NCBI RefSeq assembly: GCF_900100075.1
Contig: NZ_FNEG01000005.1
Coordinates: 420,871 to 484,870 of the forward strand
DNA from: Chryseobacterium jejuense
GTDB lineage: Bacteria; Bacteroidota; Bacteroidia; Flavobacteriales; Weeksellaceae
Direction: 5' to 3'
Length of the DNA stretch: 64,000 nucleotides
Shown: positions 35,092 through 44,402 of the stretch, in pieces
Layout: each line of letters begins with the position of its first letter
How positions within the stretch are numbered: position 1 is the first letter of the stretch
The notes under the pieces: generated by a model
Databases searched by the model: none
What the model saw: only the letters and a program-made list of their open reading frames with translations
What the model was told of the DNA's origin: nothing
Position numbers and translations under genes: made by a program

Positions 35092-35955
35092 ATGACACCA
35101 AAAAAGTATACCAAAAAAACTGCCAAACAGATCCATAAGAACAGACGGAACAGCTATTTTTTCCGCCGAAGGGTGATATTAGCCATTTTAATTGTAGCTT
35201 TAATCGGGACCGGATTTTATCTTAAACAATCCGTAAGCTATTACTATGCGTTGTACTTTAATAAATTCACCCATAGAAAACTTCACAACAGTGAAAAGGA
35301 AAGTTCAAGAATCCAAAGAATATTAGCCAACAATCTTGATAAGACCTATGGCTTTGATGTTTCTCACTATCAAAACAAGGAGGATATCAAATGGGACAGC
35401 CTCAGCATTGGCAATAAAACAATTCCTTTGGAGTTTGTTGTAATGCGGGCAACCATGGGAAATAAAAGTGCAGATAAACATTTTGATGAGTTTTGGGAAA
35501 TGGCTAAAAAGCATGACCTGATCCGTGGAGCTTATCATTTTTACAGAGCTGATGAAGATCCGGTGATCCAGGCGAATAATTTTTTAGCGAATGTAAAACT
35601 GGAAAGTGGAGATTTACCACCTATTCTGGATATTGAAAAAATTCCGAAACGAAAGACGAATAAAAAATTAATAGAAGACCTGAAGGTATGGTGTAAAATC
35701 GTAGAAGAGACTTATGGTGAGAAACCTATCATTTACACCTATTATCATTATTATAAGGATTTTCTGAAAGGTGAATTTGAAGGCTACCCTTTATGGCTGG
35801 CTAATTATAATGATGTTCCTACTCCATCTCCAGATAGCCAATGGGATTTTTGGCAATTTACAGAAAACGGAATTGTTCACGGAATTAATACAAAGGTAGA
35901 TCTTGATATTTACAATGGTAATTCCTGGTCTTTGAAAAGACTGACGTTGGATTGA
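35092..35955 (+). CDS. GH25 family lysozyme, membrane-anchored
   Basis: 287 aa from the ATG at 35092. A basic N-terminus is followed by one hydrophobic segment (about residues 28-48), so the enzyme is probably anchored in the inner membrane with the catalytic domain outside. GH25 features are GFDVSHYQNKEDIKW, YHFYRADEDP, the acidic catalytic pair in PPILDIEKIP, and a late DFWQFTENG. It is predicted to cleave peptidoglycan beta-1,4 bonds. Confidence 0.9.
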   Translation: MTPKKYTKKTAKQIHKNRRNSYFFRRRVILAILIVALIGTGFYLKQSVSYYYALYFNKFTHRKLHNSEKESSRIQRILANNLDKTYGFDVSHYQNKEDIKWDSLSIGNKTIPLEFVVMRATMGNKSADKHFDEFWEMAKKHDLIRGAYHFYRADEDPVIQANNFLANVKLESGDLPPILDIEKIPKRKTNKKLIEDLKVWCKIVEETYGEKPIIYTYYHYYKDFLKGEFEGYPLWLANYNDVPTPSPDSQWDFWQFTENGIVHGINTKVDLDIYNGNSWSLKRLTLD

Positions 35956-36035
35956 TAAGAAAGGAAGATGGATGCTGGAAGAAGGAAGCTTCTAGAGTCA
36001 CCAATATCAATTTTAAATTTATTTTATAATGATCC

Positions 36036-36083
36036 AAAAAAAGCACCTTTTAATTTCAACACTGAAATTAAAAGGTGCTTTTT
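36036..36083. terminator. bidirectional terminator between GH25 and hydrolase genes
   Basis: A very long stem (AAAAAGCACCTTTTAATTTC paired with its complement) around a short loop, with A-rich and T-rich flanks, between convergent genes. Confidence 0.88.
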
Positions 36084-36105
36084 AAATTTATATTTTCCTG
36101 CTTAT

Positions 36106-37761
36106 CTATTTCTTCCCAAGGAAGCTCAGAATGTCTGCATTCAGCTGATCCGGTTTTTCAAAAGGAACCATGTGGGTTGTATCTTTATAAATTCTTTTTT
36201 CTGCATTAGGAATTTGTTTGGAAATAAATTCTGTATGATCCGGCTTAATAACATCTCTATCTCCTGCAATGACAAGAACCGGGCTTTTTATTTTATTTAA
36301 ATCTTCTTTACTGATATTAGGCTGTGTCAACATGATTTTTAAAAGTCTGCGTTCACCAAATGTTTCCTCAGGTGCCAAATCATTCAACTGTTTCATCTGA
36401 TTGGTAAAACGTTCGATAAGCTTTTCTTCTACTCCTTCAGGAAAAGTGTTGGCTCCGATCGTTATCAATTTATTGAGACGTTCTGGATATTTCAGTGCAA
36501 ACTCAAGCCCTGTATTTCCACCGTCACTCCAACCGGCAATGTTAATTTTATCAAGTTTTAACTCGTCTGCTAATGCTTTTACATCGTCTGCAAATAATTT
36601 ATAGGTAAAATCTCTCTTGGAAGTATCTTTACTTTTTCCCTGCCCTCTTGTATCTATTGCAATAACCTTATATTGCTTGGATAGAACCGGAATCTGCTGA
36701 TAATAATCTTTAATACTCCCTGAATTTCCGTGAAGCAATACCAAAGGTTCACCTTCCCCATAAATTTCATAGTACATATCGGTATCTTTCAGTTTCAAAT
36801 ACTTACCGGCCGAGTCATTTTTACCATATATAGACTGATTGGCTTCTTCTATATTTTTTGAGTTATCTGCCATCCATCCCTGAGAGATATCATCATCTGC
36901 ATATCCACCATCGTCATCCTTGGTATCTTTTCCGTTTTTATCCATTTTAACATCGATATTTATAGCCGGTGCTGCAATCGTCATTTTTTTCCAGTCTCCA
37001 TAGAACTCTCTAATGAATCCTGTTTTGAATAGTGCAGCACTTATTTTAATGCTTCCGTTAAATGCTTTTAAAAACTGAATTCCTACAAAAAACTTTCCTT
37101 TCACCCAGATGTTATGATCGTTAACATCAAGCGTATAAGTTCCGTCTTTAATCATATCTTCAGTAAGCTGTACTGTAATTTCTTCGTCCAATAAGTTTTC
37201 ATCCGGGAAACCGTCTTTCTCGCTATAAATACTGTATCGCATCATAACTGGTTCCGTGGAAGTATAACGGGCAATATTCAGATTAATGTTCTTGATTTTG
37301 GATCTTTTCTTTGTATTAAATTGCAGCGCTGTTTCACCCAGAAAACCTGCTTTATCCCCTGCCGGATTAACGAAATATAAAACACTTTTAGTTTTCGTTT
37401 TTACACCCCAGTTTTTATCTACCAGTTTTTTAGGCTTAATGGCAATCTCCTTGATGGTTTTAGTTTTCTCATTTAAAAAAACTTTCTGCTGATCGTTTTT
37501 TTTGAAATTCTGTACGGTTTCTTCATACAGGTCATATCCCGGTACTTCGATTTTCACTTTTTGCTGTAGGTCCAGACCAGTAAGATCTATTGAAAAGTTT
37601 CCTTTTCCGTCTGATATGGTTCCGATAGTTTTCTTATCTACCCCAATCTTCACATAAGAAATAGGCTGATTTTCATTTTTAGAAATAATGGTTCCGGAAA
37701 TGACCTGTGCATTGAAGGCTGAAACCGTGAGAATAAAGGATAAAACACTAAGTTTTTTCAT
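36106..37761 (-). CDS. carboxypeptidase-regulatory-like domain fused to alpha/beta hydrolase
   Basis: 551 aa from the ATG at 37761. The signal peptide ends AFNAQ. Residues about 20-95 form a carboxypeptidase D regulatory-like beta domain (ISGTIISKNENQPISYVKIG), followed by a second beta-rich region. From about residue 320 there is an alpha/beta hydrolase with VLLHGNSGSIKDYY, nucleophile elbow GWSDGGN, acid in AGDRDVI and histidine in TTHMVPF. It is an exported hydrolase of unknown substrate, and the three-part architecture is unusual outside Bacteroidota. Confidence 0.83.
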   Translation of the reverse strand: MKKLSVLSFILTVSAFNAQVISGTIISKNENQPISYVKIGVDKKTIGTISDGKGNFSIDLTGLDLQQKVKIEVPGYDLYEETVQNFKKNDQQKVFLNEKTKTIKEIAIKPKKLVDKNWGVKTKTKSVLYFVNPAGDKAGFLGETALQFNTKKRSKIKNINLNIARYTSTEPVMMRYSIYSEKDGFPDENLLDEEITVQLTEDMIKDGTYTLDVNDHNIWVKGKFFVGIQFLKAFNGSIKISAALFKTGFIREFYGDWKKMTIAAPAINIDVKMDKNGKDTKDDDGGYADDDISQGWMADNSKNIEEANQSIYGKNDSAGKYLKLKDTDMYYEIYGEGEPLVLLHGNSGSIKDYYQQIPVLSKQYKVIAIDTRGQGKSKDTSKRDFTYKLFADDVKALADELKLDKINIAGWSDGGNTGLEFALKYPERLNKLITIGANTFPEGVEEKLIERFTNQMKQLNDLAPEETFGERRLLKIMLTQPNISKEDLNKIKSPVLVIAGDRDVIKPDHTEFISKQIPNAEKRIYKDTTHMVPFEKPDQLNADILSFLGKK

Positions 37762-37910
37762 GTTAAAAGTTTGATGCAAACATATCTATTTTATAACCAT
37801 CAACATTCATAAGGCATTATTAAATTTAATCACCTTTTAGTTAAAATTATTCTAAATATTTCACATTTTAGAGCATCAATTCTAAAAAACATTTAAATAT
37901 TACTATTCAT

Positions 37911-38423
37911 CTATAAAATTTCCATGATTTCCTCCCATGAATTCACTCTTGTGTAGGTTTCGTTTTCAATCAGTTCATTATGAGGCTGTGTAAAGATCAG
38001 TCTCTGCCCTGAAAAATGGTCTAAATTCTTTGGATAATCATCAATCATTACATCTCCCGATACTACTTTCTTGCTTCCACAAAGAACAATCTGTTCCCAG
38101 GTGATGAATGGAAAATGCTCTGCAAGCCAATCATACTTTTCTCTTAAACTGTTTGGAAATTCCATTCCTGCCGAAACAATATACAGATCATACTTGCTAT
38201 TCAGGTATTCTATGGCTTTCTGACTTCCTTCCATTACCGGCAATGTTCTGAAAAACCCCACCTCATTTACATGCTTTTTTCCATTGGGAAAGCTTTCTAG
38301 TTCGGGTTTTCCTGTCATACTATCAGGTTTCATCTCTGTTCCGGAATCTCTTTTTTCAAATTGAATCAGCTGATGGTATACATCTGCCATTACCCCATCC
38401 ATATCAACAATCACTTTTTTCAT
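37911..38423 (-). CDS. 5'(3')-deoxyribonucleotidase
   Basis: 170 aa, HAD superfamily, NT5C type. N-terminal catalytic motif I is VDMDGVMADVY. A later motif contains LYIVSAGMEFPNS (motif II Ser/Thr region), and the terminal motif has SGDVMIDDYPKNL (acidic motif III). It is predicted to dephosphorylate deoxyribonucleoside monophosphates in the cytoplasm. It is isolated from its neighbours. Confidence 0.88.
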   Translation of the reverse strand: MKKVIVDMDGVMADVYHQLIQFEKRDSGTEMKPDSMTGKPELESFPNGKKHVNEVGFFRTLPVMEGSQKAIEYLNSKYDLYIVSAGMEFPNSLREKYDWLAEHFPFITWEQIVLCGSKKVVSGDVMIDDYPKNLDHFSGQRLIFTQPHNELIENETYTRVNSWEEIMEIL

Positions 38424-38660
38424 TGCTTTAAGTCAGATTTTTATTATTTATTAAGGTATGAAGCCGGATGATGGCTGATCGTAAGCTTTACATATCAACA
38501 ATCTTAAAATCATATGTTCAAAAATGACTTCCTGCTTCCAGCTCTTCTATCATCAAATTTACCGAATTGTTTTTTCAGATAATGGACACAGTTTATTAAG
38601 AAATCATAAATATTCATTTTTATAAAGGAGCTTCTGGAAAATTTTATGGTTACATTTTCG

Positions 38661-38668
38661 TATTTTTG
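38661..38668 (+). promoter_or_regulatory. -7 box upstream of the ABC-F gene
   Basis: TATTTTTG matches TAnnTTTG, 39 bases before the start codon. Confidence 0.45.
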
Positions 38669-38707
38669 CGGCTCAGTTCAAAATTAAAATCAAACTATTA
38701 ATTCCCA

Positions 38708-40603
38708 ATGAATTACGTTTCTGCAGAAAATCTTACCAAATCTTATGGCATCAAAGTTTTGTTTGAAAACATTTCCTTTCACATCAATGAGGGGGACAAA
38801 ATTGCCATTGTTGCCAAAAACGGAAGTGGAAAATCCACCCTTCTGAAAATTTTAATGGGTAAAGAAATTGCAGACAGCGGCACTGCGATCATTAATAAAG
38901 ATATCCAGGTTGTTTTATTCGACCAGGAAATCGATTTTGATTCCAATCTAAGCATTGATGAATTCATGATGACTTTGAATTCTGAACCAATTCTTGCGTT
39001 GAAGAACTACCATAAGTCTCTTCATTCTACAGATCATGACTTTATTGAGAAGGCCTTGGCTGATATGGAGGCCCACAAAGCCTGGGATCTTGAAAATGAG
39101 ATGAAGCAAATTCTTTCTCAACTTAAAATCACAGATCTTGATGCTAAAATGGGGACCCTTTCCGGAGGACAGGTAAAACGTGTTGCCCTTGCTAAGTTAT
39201 TAACTGAAACCAGAGCTGAGCACAAACACACACTCCTTATTATGGATGAACCTACCAACCACTTGGATGTGGATATGGTAGAATGGCTTGAAAACTATCT
39301 GAACAAAGCAAAAATCACTTTATTACTTGTTACCCACGACCGATATTTCCTTGATAGTGTTTGTGATATTATCTGGGAAATGGAAGATAGAAATCTTTAT
39401 GTTCACAATGGTTCATATGCCACGTATCTTGAAAATAAAATGATTCGTGAGGATAACCTTAATGCAACTATTGATAAAGCCAACAACCTTTACAGAAAGG
39501 AATTGGAATGGATGCGCAGACAGCCCAAAGCAAGAACAACAAAGTCTAAAAGCAGAATTGACTCCTTTTACGAAACAGAAAAGGTAGCCAAAACCGATAC
39601 AAGAAAACAAGGCTTAGAGCTGGATTTTGAAATGAAGCGTCTTGGAAATAAAATTCTTGAACTAAAACATATTGATAAAAGCTTTGGAAATAAAGTCTTA
39701 TTAAAAGATTTCAGCTACCAATTTCAACGTGGTGAAAAGGTAGGTATCATCGGAAAAAATGGAGCCGGAAAATCTACATTATTGAACATCATCCAGGGAT
39801 TTGAAAAAGTAGACAAAGGTGAAATTGAAACGGGAGAAACTATTTCTTTCGGATATTTCGCCCAGAAAGGTCTTACCTATAAAGAGGATGAGCGTGTGAT
39901 TGACTTCATTAAGGAAATTGCAGAATTCTATCCATTAGCGAATGGAAAAAGTCTTTCCGCATCGCAGTTCCTTAGATTATTCTTATTTGATGACCAGACA
40001 CAATACTCTCCTATCTCAAAACTATCAGGAGGTGAAAAGAGAAGATTACACCTGATGTATATCTTATATCAGAATCCTAACTTCTTGATTTTTGATGAGC
40101 CTACGAATGACCTGGATCTTCCTACATTAACAGTTCTTGAAAACTTCCTGCAGCAATTCCAGGGATCTTTAATCATTGTTTCCCACGACAGATATTTCAT
40201 GGACAGAATCGTAGATCATGTTCTCGCGTTTGAAGGGGATGGAAAAATCAGAGATTTTGTAGGAAACTTCTCAGAATACCGGGAAGCAAGAAGCCGGGAG
40301 GAAGCTTTAGAAAAAAATACAGCTGTAAAACCTGAACCTGTAAAAGAGACTGTTGCTGTTACAGAAGCTCCTTCATCATCCAATTCTCAAAAAAGGAAAT
40401 TAACCTTCAAAGAACAAAGAGAATTAGAAACCATTGAAAAAGAAATGCCTGAGCTTGAAAAGCAACGTACAAAAATTTTAGATCAGCTTAACAACGAATC
40501 TGATTATGAAAAAATAGCCAAGCTTTCTTCAGAACTGGAAACAGTTTCAGAAAAGCTGGAAAATCATGAGATGAGATGGCTTGAACTTCAGGAAATCCTG
40601 TAA
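38708..40603 (+). CDS. ABC-F family ATPase (Uup-like)
   Basis: 631 aa with two nucleotide-binding domains and no membrane segment. NBD1: Walker A KNGSGKST (about residue 37), signature LSGGQVKR, Walker B LLIMDEPTNHLD. NBD2: GKNGAGKST (about residue 352), LSGGEKRRL and FLIFDEPTNDLD. A linker rich in basic residues separates them, and a C-terminal coiled coil (about residues 560-630) is typical of Uup. ABC-F proteins act on ribosomes or DNA-linked processes rather than in transport. Confidence 0.93.
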   Translation: MNYVSAENLTKSYGIKVLFENISFHINEGDKIAIVAKNGSGKSTLLKILMGKEIADSGTAIINKDIQVVLFDQEIDFDSNLSIDEFMMTLNSEPILALKNYHKSLHSTDHDFIEKALADMEAHKAWDLENEMKQILSQLKITDLDAKMGTLSGGQVKRVALAKLLTETRAEHKHTLLIMDEPTNHLDVDMVEWLENYLNKAKITLLLVTHDRYFLDSVCDIIWEMEDRNLYVHNGSYATYLENKMIREDNLNATIDKANNLYRKELEWMRRQPKARTTKSKSRIDSFYETEKVAKTDTRKQGLELDFEMKRLGNKILELKHIDKSFGNKVLLKDFSYQFQRGEKVGIIGKNGAGKSTLLNIIQGFEKVDKGEIETGETISFGYFAQKGLTYKEDERVIDFIKEIAEFYPLANGKSLSASQFLRLFLFDDQTQYSPISKLSGGEKRRLHLMYILYQNPNFLIFDEPTNDLDLPTLTVLENFLQQFQGSLIIVSHDRYFMDRIVDHVLAFEGDGKIRDFVGNFSEYREARSREEALEKNTAVKPEPVKETVAVTEAPSSSNSQKRKLTFKEQRELETIEKEMPELEKQRTKILDQLNNESDYEKIAKLSSELETVSEKLENHEMRWLELQEIL

Positions 40604-40612
40604 AAATATAAG

Positions 40613-40726
40613 TTATGAATGAGTTCAACAAGTTTGAGAGTAAGAGGGTTTGAGAGTAGAAGAGTAGATAATTTCTACTTCTGGCTATCATTAACCTTGA
40701 ACTTTAAACTTTGAACTCATTCATAA
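40613..40726. repeat. 16-bp perfect inverted repeat between convergent genes
   Basis: Arms TTATGAATGAGTTCAA (40613-40628) and its exact complement (40711-40726) enclose 82 bases. The pairing extends a few bases further inward with a bulge. It may be a bidirectional terminator or a small repeat element. The interior is purine-rich and has no frame. Confidence 0.75.
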
Positions 40727-40737
40727 TATATAATCAT

Positions 40738-41793
40738 TTATAGTATAATGATCTTTTCTTCCTTTGCACTTTTCACTGATGCATCGATGATTTTCATATT
40801 TTGGATCACTTCTTTTCCTGGGGATGGTAATGGATATCCGAAAACAATATGTTCATAAATTTGTTGGTAATAATCCATATAATTTCCAGCTTCGCTTGAA
40901 GTAAATATTCTTTCTGTTTCTGAATTTCCGTTCAGATAATTTAAAATACCATCTGCTTCTTTCAAAGGCAGCATCCATTCTTTTCCGTAAACAGGAATGG
41001 CTCCCGCAACCAATTCATTTTCTTGATTATCCGTTCTTTCCTGCAGGAACGTTCCTTTATCTCCATGAATTTTGTAGGCATAATGATCTTCTTTAGTAAA
41101 CACCGATGATTTTAGTCTTACTCTTAGATCATTTTTATAATATAACAGGATCTCAAAATAATCGTTTGCAAACTCCGATCCTTTCATAGAAAATACATCG
41201 GCGAAAAGTTTTTCAGGATAACCGAAATACTGTACCGCCTGATCTACAAGATGTGCTCCCAGATCATGCAATGAACCTGAACCTATCTGATCCGGGTTTT
41301 CTTTATGCTGCTTTCCGCTTGGTGTAGTACGGAATCGGTCAAAACGGATTTCTGCCTCTTTGATATTTCCTAATTTTCCTTCATTTAAAACTTTTTGTAC
41401 TTGTTTAAAATCACGATCGAATCTTCTGTTCTGGTATACACTTAAAAACAGACCTCTTTCTTCCGCCAACTTTACGAGTTCTTCAGCTTCTTCTACATTT
41501 ACAGTAAAAGGTTTTTCAACAATGATATTTTTCCCTGCTTCCAGAGCTTTTTTTGCATATTCATAATGGGTCTGAACCGGAGTATTAATAATCACCAATT
41601 CTACCTCTGTATTTTGCAGCATCTCTTCTACCGAACGATAAATAGCAGCCTCAGGATATTTTTCCTTAGACTCTTCTTTACTTCTTTCTACTACTGCAGA
41701 AATAAAAAACCCCGGATGTTCTTTTAAAAAGGGTGCGTGAAATACTTTTCCACTCATCCCAAAGGCACAAAGTCCTGCTTTTACCAGTTGCAT
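40738..41793 (-). CDS. Gfo/Idh/MocA family oxidoreductase
   Basis: 351 aa. The N-terminal Rossmann fold has GLCAFGMSGKVFHAPFL, then TPVQTHYEYAKKAL and the conserved EKPF (KNIIVEKPFTVNVEEAE, near residue 95). The C-terminal domain includes GSLHDLGAHLVDQA, with the catalytic acid/His region. It uses NAD(P) to oxidise or reduce an unidentified sugar or inositol-like compound. Confidence 0.92.
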   Translation of the reverse strand: MQLVKAGLCAFGMSGKVFHAPFLKEHPGFFISAVVERSKEESKEKYPEAAIYRSVEEMLQNTEVELVIINTPVQTHYEYAKKALEAGKNIIVEKPFTVNVEEAEELVKLAEERGLFLSVYQNRRFDRDFKQVQKVLNEGKLGNIKEAEIRFDRFRTTPSGKQHKENPDQIGSGSLHDLGAHLVDQAVQYFGYPEKLFADVFSMKGSEFANDYFEILLYYKNDLRVRLKSSVFTKEDHYAYKIHGDKGTFLQERTDNQENELVAGAIPVYGKEWMLPLKEADGILNYLNGNSETERIFTSSEAGNYMDYYQQIYEHIVFGYPLPSPGKEVIQNMKIIDASVKSAKEEKIIIL

Positions 41794-41934
41794 ATTTTAA
41801 TTTTTCAACAAATATATTCATAAAAAAGACTGAATTATACGTCAACTATAAGGATAGAAACAATCCATATATTTCACCCTTAAAAGACATGATAAAAATC
41901 ATAAATTAATTTTTATTCATTCTAAACAAATACT

Positions 41935-41942
41935 TACATTTG
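41935..41942 (+). promoter_or_regulatory. -7 box of the siderophore receptor gene
   Basis: TACATTTG matches TAnnTTTG, 34 bases before the ATG. An imperfect palindrome lies just upstream at 41890-41919. Confidence 0.5.
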
Positions 41943-41976
41943 CGCCTTATTTAAAACTGTTCTACATAAAAATAAA

Positions 41977-44310
41977 ATGAAAAGACAATTACTATCTTTA
42001 GGTCTTCTATTTATCGCTGTTTCAGTAAGTTCACAGCTAAAAAACGTTGAAGCAGATACGATCAGAACTCAAACGATTGAGGACATTAACCTTCACAAAA
42101 CAGGGAATCCCAATCAGGCGAGACCATTATCTACAAAGTCTAATCTGACGGTAATGGAAAATCCTCAGCCTATTGCTATTGTTACTCACGAAATCATTGA
42201 GCAACAACAAGCAAAGCAATTGAGCGACGTCTTACAAAACGTAAACGGGTTGTATGTGACTTCGTCCAGAGGTAATGCTCAGGATAGCTTTGGAGGACGT
42301 GGTTTTGCTTTAGGAAATGATAATATTTTCAAGAATGGAGCAAGAGTAAACAGTGGAATATTCCCTGAAGTAAGTGGTCTTGAAAGAGTAGAAGTATTAA
42401 AAGGAGCTAATGCAATGCTTTTTGGTAACGCCGCTGCTGGAGGTATTATTAATATGATTACTAAGAAACCGAAATTTAATTTTGGAGGAAGTATAGGATT
42501 AAACGGTGGAAGCTGGAATTCTTACAAACCAACGGTTGATGTTTATGGTCCTCTATCTAAAAATATTGCCTTCAGAATGAATGGAGCTTACGAGTACGCT
42601 GAAAGCTTCAGAGATGTAGTACAATCTGAAAAATATTACTTCAATCCATCTTTCTTATTTAATATAAGTCCAAAATCTCAATTAATTGTAGAAGCTGACT
42701 ACCTTAGAAATGATTCTACTCCAGACTTTGGAATTGGAGCAATTACCAATAGAGACGGTTCTTATCAAATGAACAATCTATTATCCAGAAATGCTTTCTT
42801 AGGAACAGATTGGCAATATCAGAATGTACAGCAGCTTTCCACCAACGTTACCTTTAACCATCAGTTTAATGAAAGATGGTCATTGAATGCAGTAGCATCT
42901 TATCAAAACTATACTAGGGATTATTTTTCTACAGAAAGAGTACAATGGGGATACGCAAAAGACTCTAATGATCTTATCTGGAACAGACCATTAAATAGAA
43001 CTTATAATGAGCAAAACTATACTTCTGCTCAAATTAATCTAAATGGTGAGTTTAATACGGGAAGTATCAATCATAAAGTTTTAATAGGTGCAGATGCAGA
43101 TTATGGTTCTTCAGATTCATATACTTACTATGACCCTAATATCCCCGATATAAAAAAAGCTGTATATGGAACTTCATATTTCTTTGGTACTAACGGAGGT
43201 AGCGGTTTACTAAACCTGAATAATCCATCGACTTGGGCAAGCGGGAAAATGCCGGACGCAAAAACATATGAAAAGAATAGGATCAATACAAGAAGAATTG
43301 GATTTTATGCTCAGGATTTCATAAGCCTTACCAAAGAATTTAAAGTATTGGCTGGTCTACGCTGGTCTTATATTGAGAATATGCCAACGATCAACACAAA
43401 GTTTACAATTAATCAAAAATCATTTGTAAATAATACGTCTACTTCAGATCAGGCTATATCTCCAAAAGTAGGACTGGTTTATATGCCTAATAATAATCTT
43501 TCTGTATTTGCCACATACACTAATTCGTTTGTTTCCAATGCAGGATATGTGTCTAATGAGATTAATAATCTGGACACTTCTGGGCAAATAACGGATGTAC
43601 AAGCAAGAATACGTCAATTACCTCAACAGGGAATAAAACCAACGACTGTTGATCAGTATGAGATTGGTGCAAAGAAAAACTTATGGAATAATGCTCTGGC
43701 CATCAACCTTACATTATATCAGATCATTTATAATAACTATTATCAAAGTTATTTCTACACCTCTACTGATAGTAAAGGGATTACAACTATAAATACTCCA
43801 GATTCTAACCTAAAAGAACTTGCAGGAAAAATGAGAAGCCGAGGAGTAGAATTAGATATTACCGGTAACCCGACTGAAAATATTTCCATTATAGCTGGAG
43901 CTTCATATAATAACTCCGTATATATTGATACTCCTGATAAAGGGTATGTTGAAAATCAAAGATTGGTAAGAACTCCTGCTACAACAGCCAATGCTTCTAT
44001 TTTCTATAAATTCACTACTTATGCAAAAGGATTAAAAGTAGGTGCAGGTGTTTATTATATCGGAGACAGAATTGCAGGCTGGAATGATTCAAAATCTACC
44101 AATATCAGCAGAAACGGTGTTACAAGAATGATGAATCTTAAAGATTATACTACTGTAATGGTATCTGTTGGCTACGAATGGAAGAAATTCTCTATCCAAG
44201 GAAGAGTGGGTAACCTGTTTGATGTTGTAAACTACAATGTTCACGAAAATTACTCTGTAAACCCTATCACTCCAAGAAATTATTATTTTACATTGACATA
44301 CAAACTGTAG
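41977..44310 (+). CDS. TonB-dependent siderophore receptor
   Basis: 777 aa: signal peptide (MKRQLLSLGLLFIAVSVSS), plug domain (about residues 55-165) with PQPIAIVTHEIIEQQQAKQL, LSDVLQNVNGLY and RVEVLKGANAMLFGNAAAGG, and a barrel reaching the terminal YYFTLTYKL, whose last residues are hydrophobic as in OMPs. The plug and barrel layout fits the FhuA/ferrichrome type of iron-siderophore receptor. The next gene is a PepSY membrane protein, a common partner for ferric-siderophore reduction. Confidence 0.92.
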   Translation: MKRQLLSLGLLFIAVSVSSQLKNVEADTIRTQTIEDINLHKTGNPNQARPLSTKSNLTVMENPQPIAIVTHEIIEQQQAKQLSDVLQNVNGLYVTSSRGNAQDSFGGRGFALGNDNIFKNGARVNSGIFPEVSGLERVEVLKGANAMLFGNAAAGGIINMITKKPKFNFGGSIGLNGGSWNSYKPTVDVYGPLSKNIAFRMNGAYEYAESFRDVVQSEKYYFNPSFLFNISPKSQLIVEADYLRNDSTPDFGIGAITNRDGSYQMNNLLSRNAFLGTDWQYQNVQQLSTNVTFNHQFNERWSLNAVASYQNYTRDYFSTERVQWGYAKDSNDLIWNRPLNRTYNEQNYTSAQINLNGEFNTGSINHKVLIGADADYGSSDSYTYYDPNIPDIKKAVYGTSYFFGTNGGSGLLNLNNPSTWASGKMPDAKTYEKNRINTRRIGFYAQDFISLTKEFKVLAGLRWSYIENMPTINTKFTINQKSFVNNTSTSDQAISPKVGLVYMPNNNLSVFATYTNSFVSNAGYVSNEINNLDTSGQITDVQARIRQLPQQGIKPTTVDQYEIGAKKNLWNNALAINLTLYQIIYNNYYQSYFYTSTDSKGITTINTPDSNLKELAGKMRSRGVELDITGNPTENISIIAGASYNNSVYIDTPDKGYVENQRLVRTPATTANASIFYKFTTYAKGLKVGAGVYYIGDRIAGWNDSKSTNISRNGVTRMMNLKDYTTVMVSVGYEWKKFSIQGRVGNLFDVVNYNVHENYSVNPITPRNYYFTLTYKL

Positions 44311-44340
44311 AATTAACTTTATAATTACTTCTTTATTAAA

Positions 44341-44373
44341 AGTGGAAATTGCATTTTTGCAGTTTCCACTTTT
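44341..44373 (+). terminator. hairpin between receptor and PepSY genes
   Basis: Stem AGTGGAAA/TTTCCACT with an inner TGCA/TGCA pairing and a T-run tail. It may reduce rather than block expression of the PepSY gene. Confidence 0.75.
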
Positions 44374-44402
44374 AAGATTTAAAAACAAAACAAAAAAACG
44401 AT

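Noticed and set aside
35968..36300. 110-codon frame across the terminator and the end of the hydrolase gene
   Set aside because: It reads through a strong terminator hairpin and overlaps the hydrolase C-terminus in antisense.
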